Origin: an uncultured cyanobacterium
Lineage (GTDB): Bacteria; Cyanobacteriota; Vampirovibrionia; Gastranaerophilales; Gastranaerophilaceae
Assembly (NCBI GenBank): GCA_945836835.1
Contig: CAMAML010000074.1
Coordinates: 1 to 6,367, forward strand
Reading direction: 5' to 3'
DNA length: 6,367 bases
A program made the position numbers and the translations under genes. Position 1 is the stretch's first letter. Each line of letters opens with the position of its first letter. The notes under the pieces were generated by a model. The model made no database searches, was not told where the DNA came from, and was given only the letters and a program-made list of their open reading frames with translations. Below are positions 5,967 through 6,367 of this stretch, one piece after another.

Positions 5967-6367
5967 ATGGGATTGGCAGCATCACAAGCCAGACTGTTAT
6001 CTATCACATCTCGTATGTCTGATAATGAACTTCGCTCTCAGCTTATCAGTAATGCGAAGATGCGTCTTGCGACGGACAGCTCCAGAGTAAGCGACGAATA
6101 TATTGCTGCCTTGAACGAAACCCAATTAATGTTTTCCAATTACAATACGGCAGGGGATGCACAAAACAAAGTTTTGACTTTTAACAATCTTATGGAATAC
6201 AGTTCCTACAATACTCAATACGGTATTGTCAACAACAACGGAGACATTTTGGTCAGCCAGACGGATGCAACCAACTTTAAAAATTCCGATTCGTTGAATG
6301 AATTTCTTGAAAATTACGGGCTTGAATATAAAACATCTTATTTTGAAAAATATGCAAATGATAGCGT
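5967..6367 (+). CDS. Protein of unknown function with MGLAASQARLL N-terminus, 3'-truncated by window edge
   Basis: The first 133 codons are present, with no stop before the window edge. The start ATG has AAGGA (5955-5959) 7 nt upstream. The protein begins MGLAASQARLLSITSR, followed by a polar, Asn/Ser-rich helical stretch with LRSQLISNAKMRL (22-34) and SDEYIAALNETQLMF (42-56). Later come a tyrosine/asparagine-rich segment (73-92) and SDSLNEFLENYGLEY (107-121). I recall this N-terminal signature in uncharacterised proteins of Gastranaerophilales and some other gut lineages, often large and of unknown role. The helical, uncleaved-looking N-terminus superficially resembles flagellin/hook-type termini, but no flagellar motif supports that. 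No signal peptide or membrane segment is seen in the visible part. It is divergent from the paralog operon. Confidence 0.8.
   Translation, partial: MGLAASQARLLSITSRMSDNELRSQLISNAKMRLATDSSRVSDEYIAALNETQLMFSNYNTAGDAQNKVLTFNNLMEYSSYNTQYGIVNNNGDILVSQTDATNFKNSDSLNEFLENYGLEYKTSYFEKYANDS

Overview
The window reads as chromosome from an uncultured gut-type bacterium with moderate to low GC. My best inference is the Gastranaerophilales/Vampirovibrionia (Melainabacteria) lineage. Three things point there: proteins with a short N-terminal P-x-F-x-G motif after a polar leader (two here), a pilin-like C-terminal module ending in W-V-I-x-N-x-N-M-D-Y-L-H-C, and a protein beginning MGLAASQARLL. This rests on recalled family resemblance, not on a database search.

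Layout from left to right. (1) The 3' part of a tetratricopeptide-repeat gene (+, 2-457, 5' end outside the window). (2) A convergent gene 20 bp away for a six-segment membrane protein (-, 478-1206), with its own recognisable promoter. (3) An N-terminally truncated pilin-like remnant (-, 1315-1776). It has no credible start codon and lacks the leader/helix region, and it lies just behind the terminator of the next unit. (4) A two-gene minus-strand operon, 5488 to 1891, encoding two large distantly similar membrane-associated proteins (570 and 624 aa) separated by 10 nt. It has an extended -10 promoter upstream and a strong hairpin terminator downstream. (5) A 478-bp AT-rich divergent intergenic region with an 11-bp perfect inverted repeat, a repeated 12-mer and a 10-bp palindrome. 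(6) The 5' end of a plus-strand gene (5967 to the window edge) beginning MGLAASQARLL.

The centre of interest is the operon. The two proteins are diverged paralogs that share a set of collinear motifs (G-L-E-x2-R-R-E-S, Q-P-I-N, F-K-G-x2-P-x3-Q, LRES-x-V). Both have a leader with a P-x-F-x-G motif and a C-terminal tail ending in an FF-containing motif. I know no function for them. The architecture suggests a pair of envelope proteins that act together. No mobile element, CRISPR array, tRNA or rRNA was seen.
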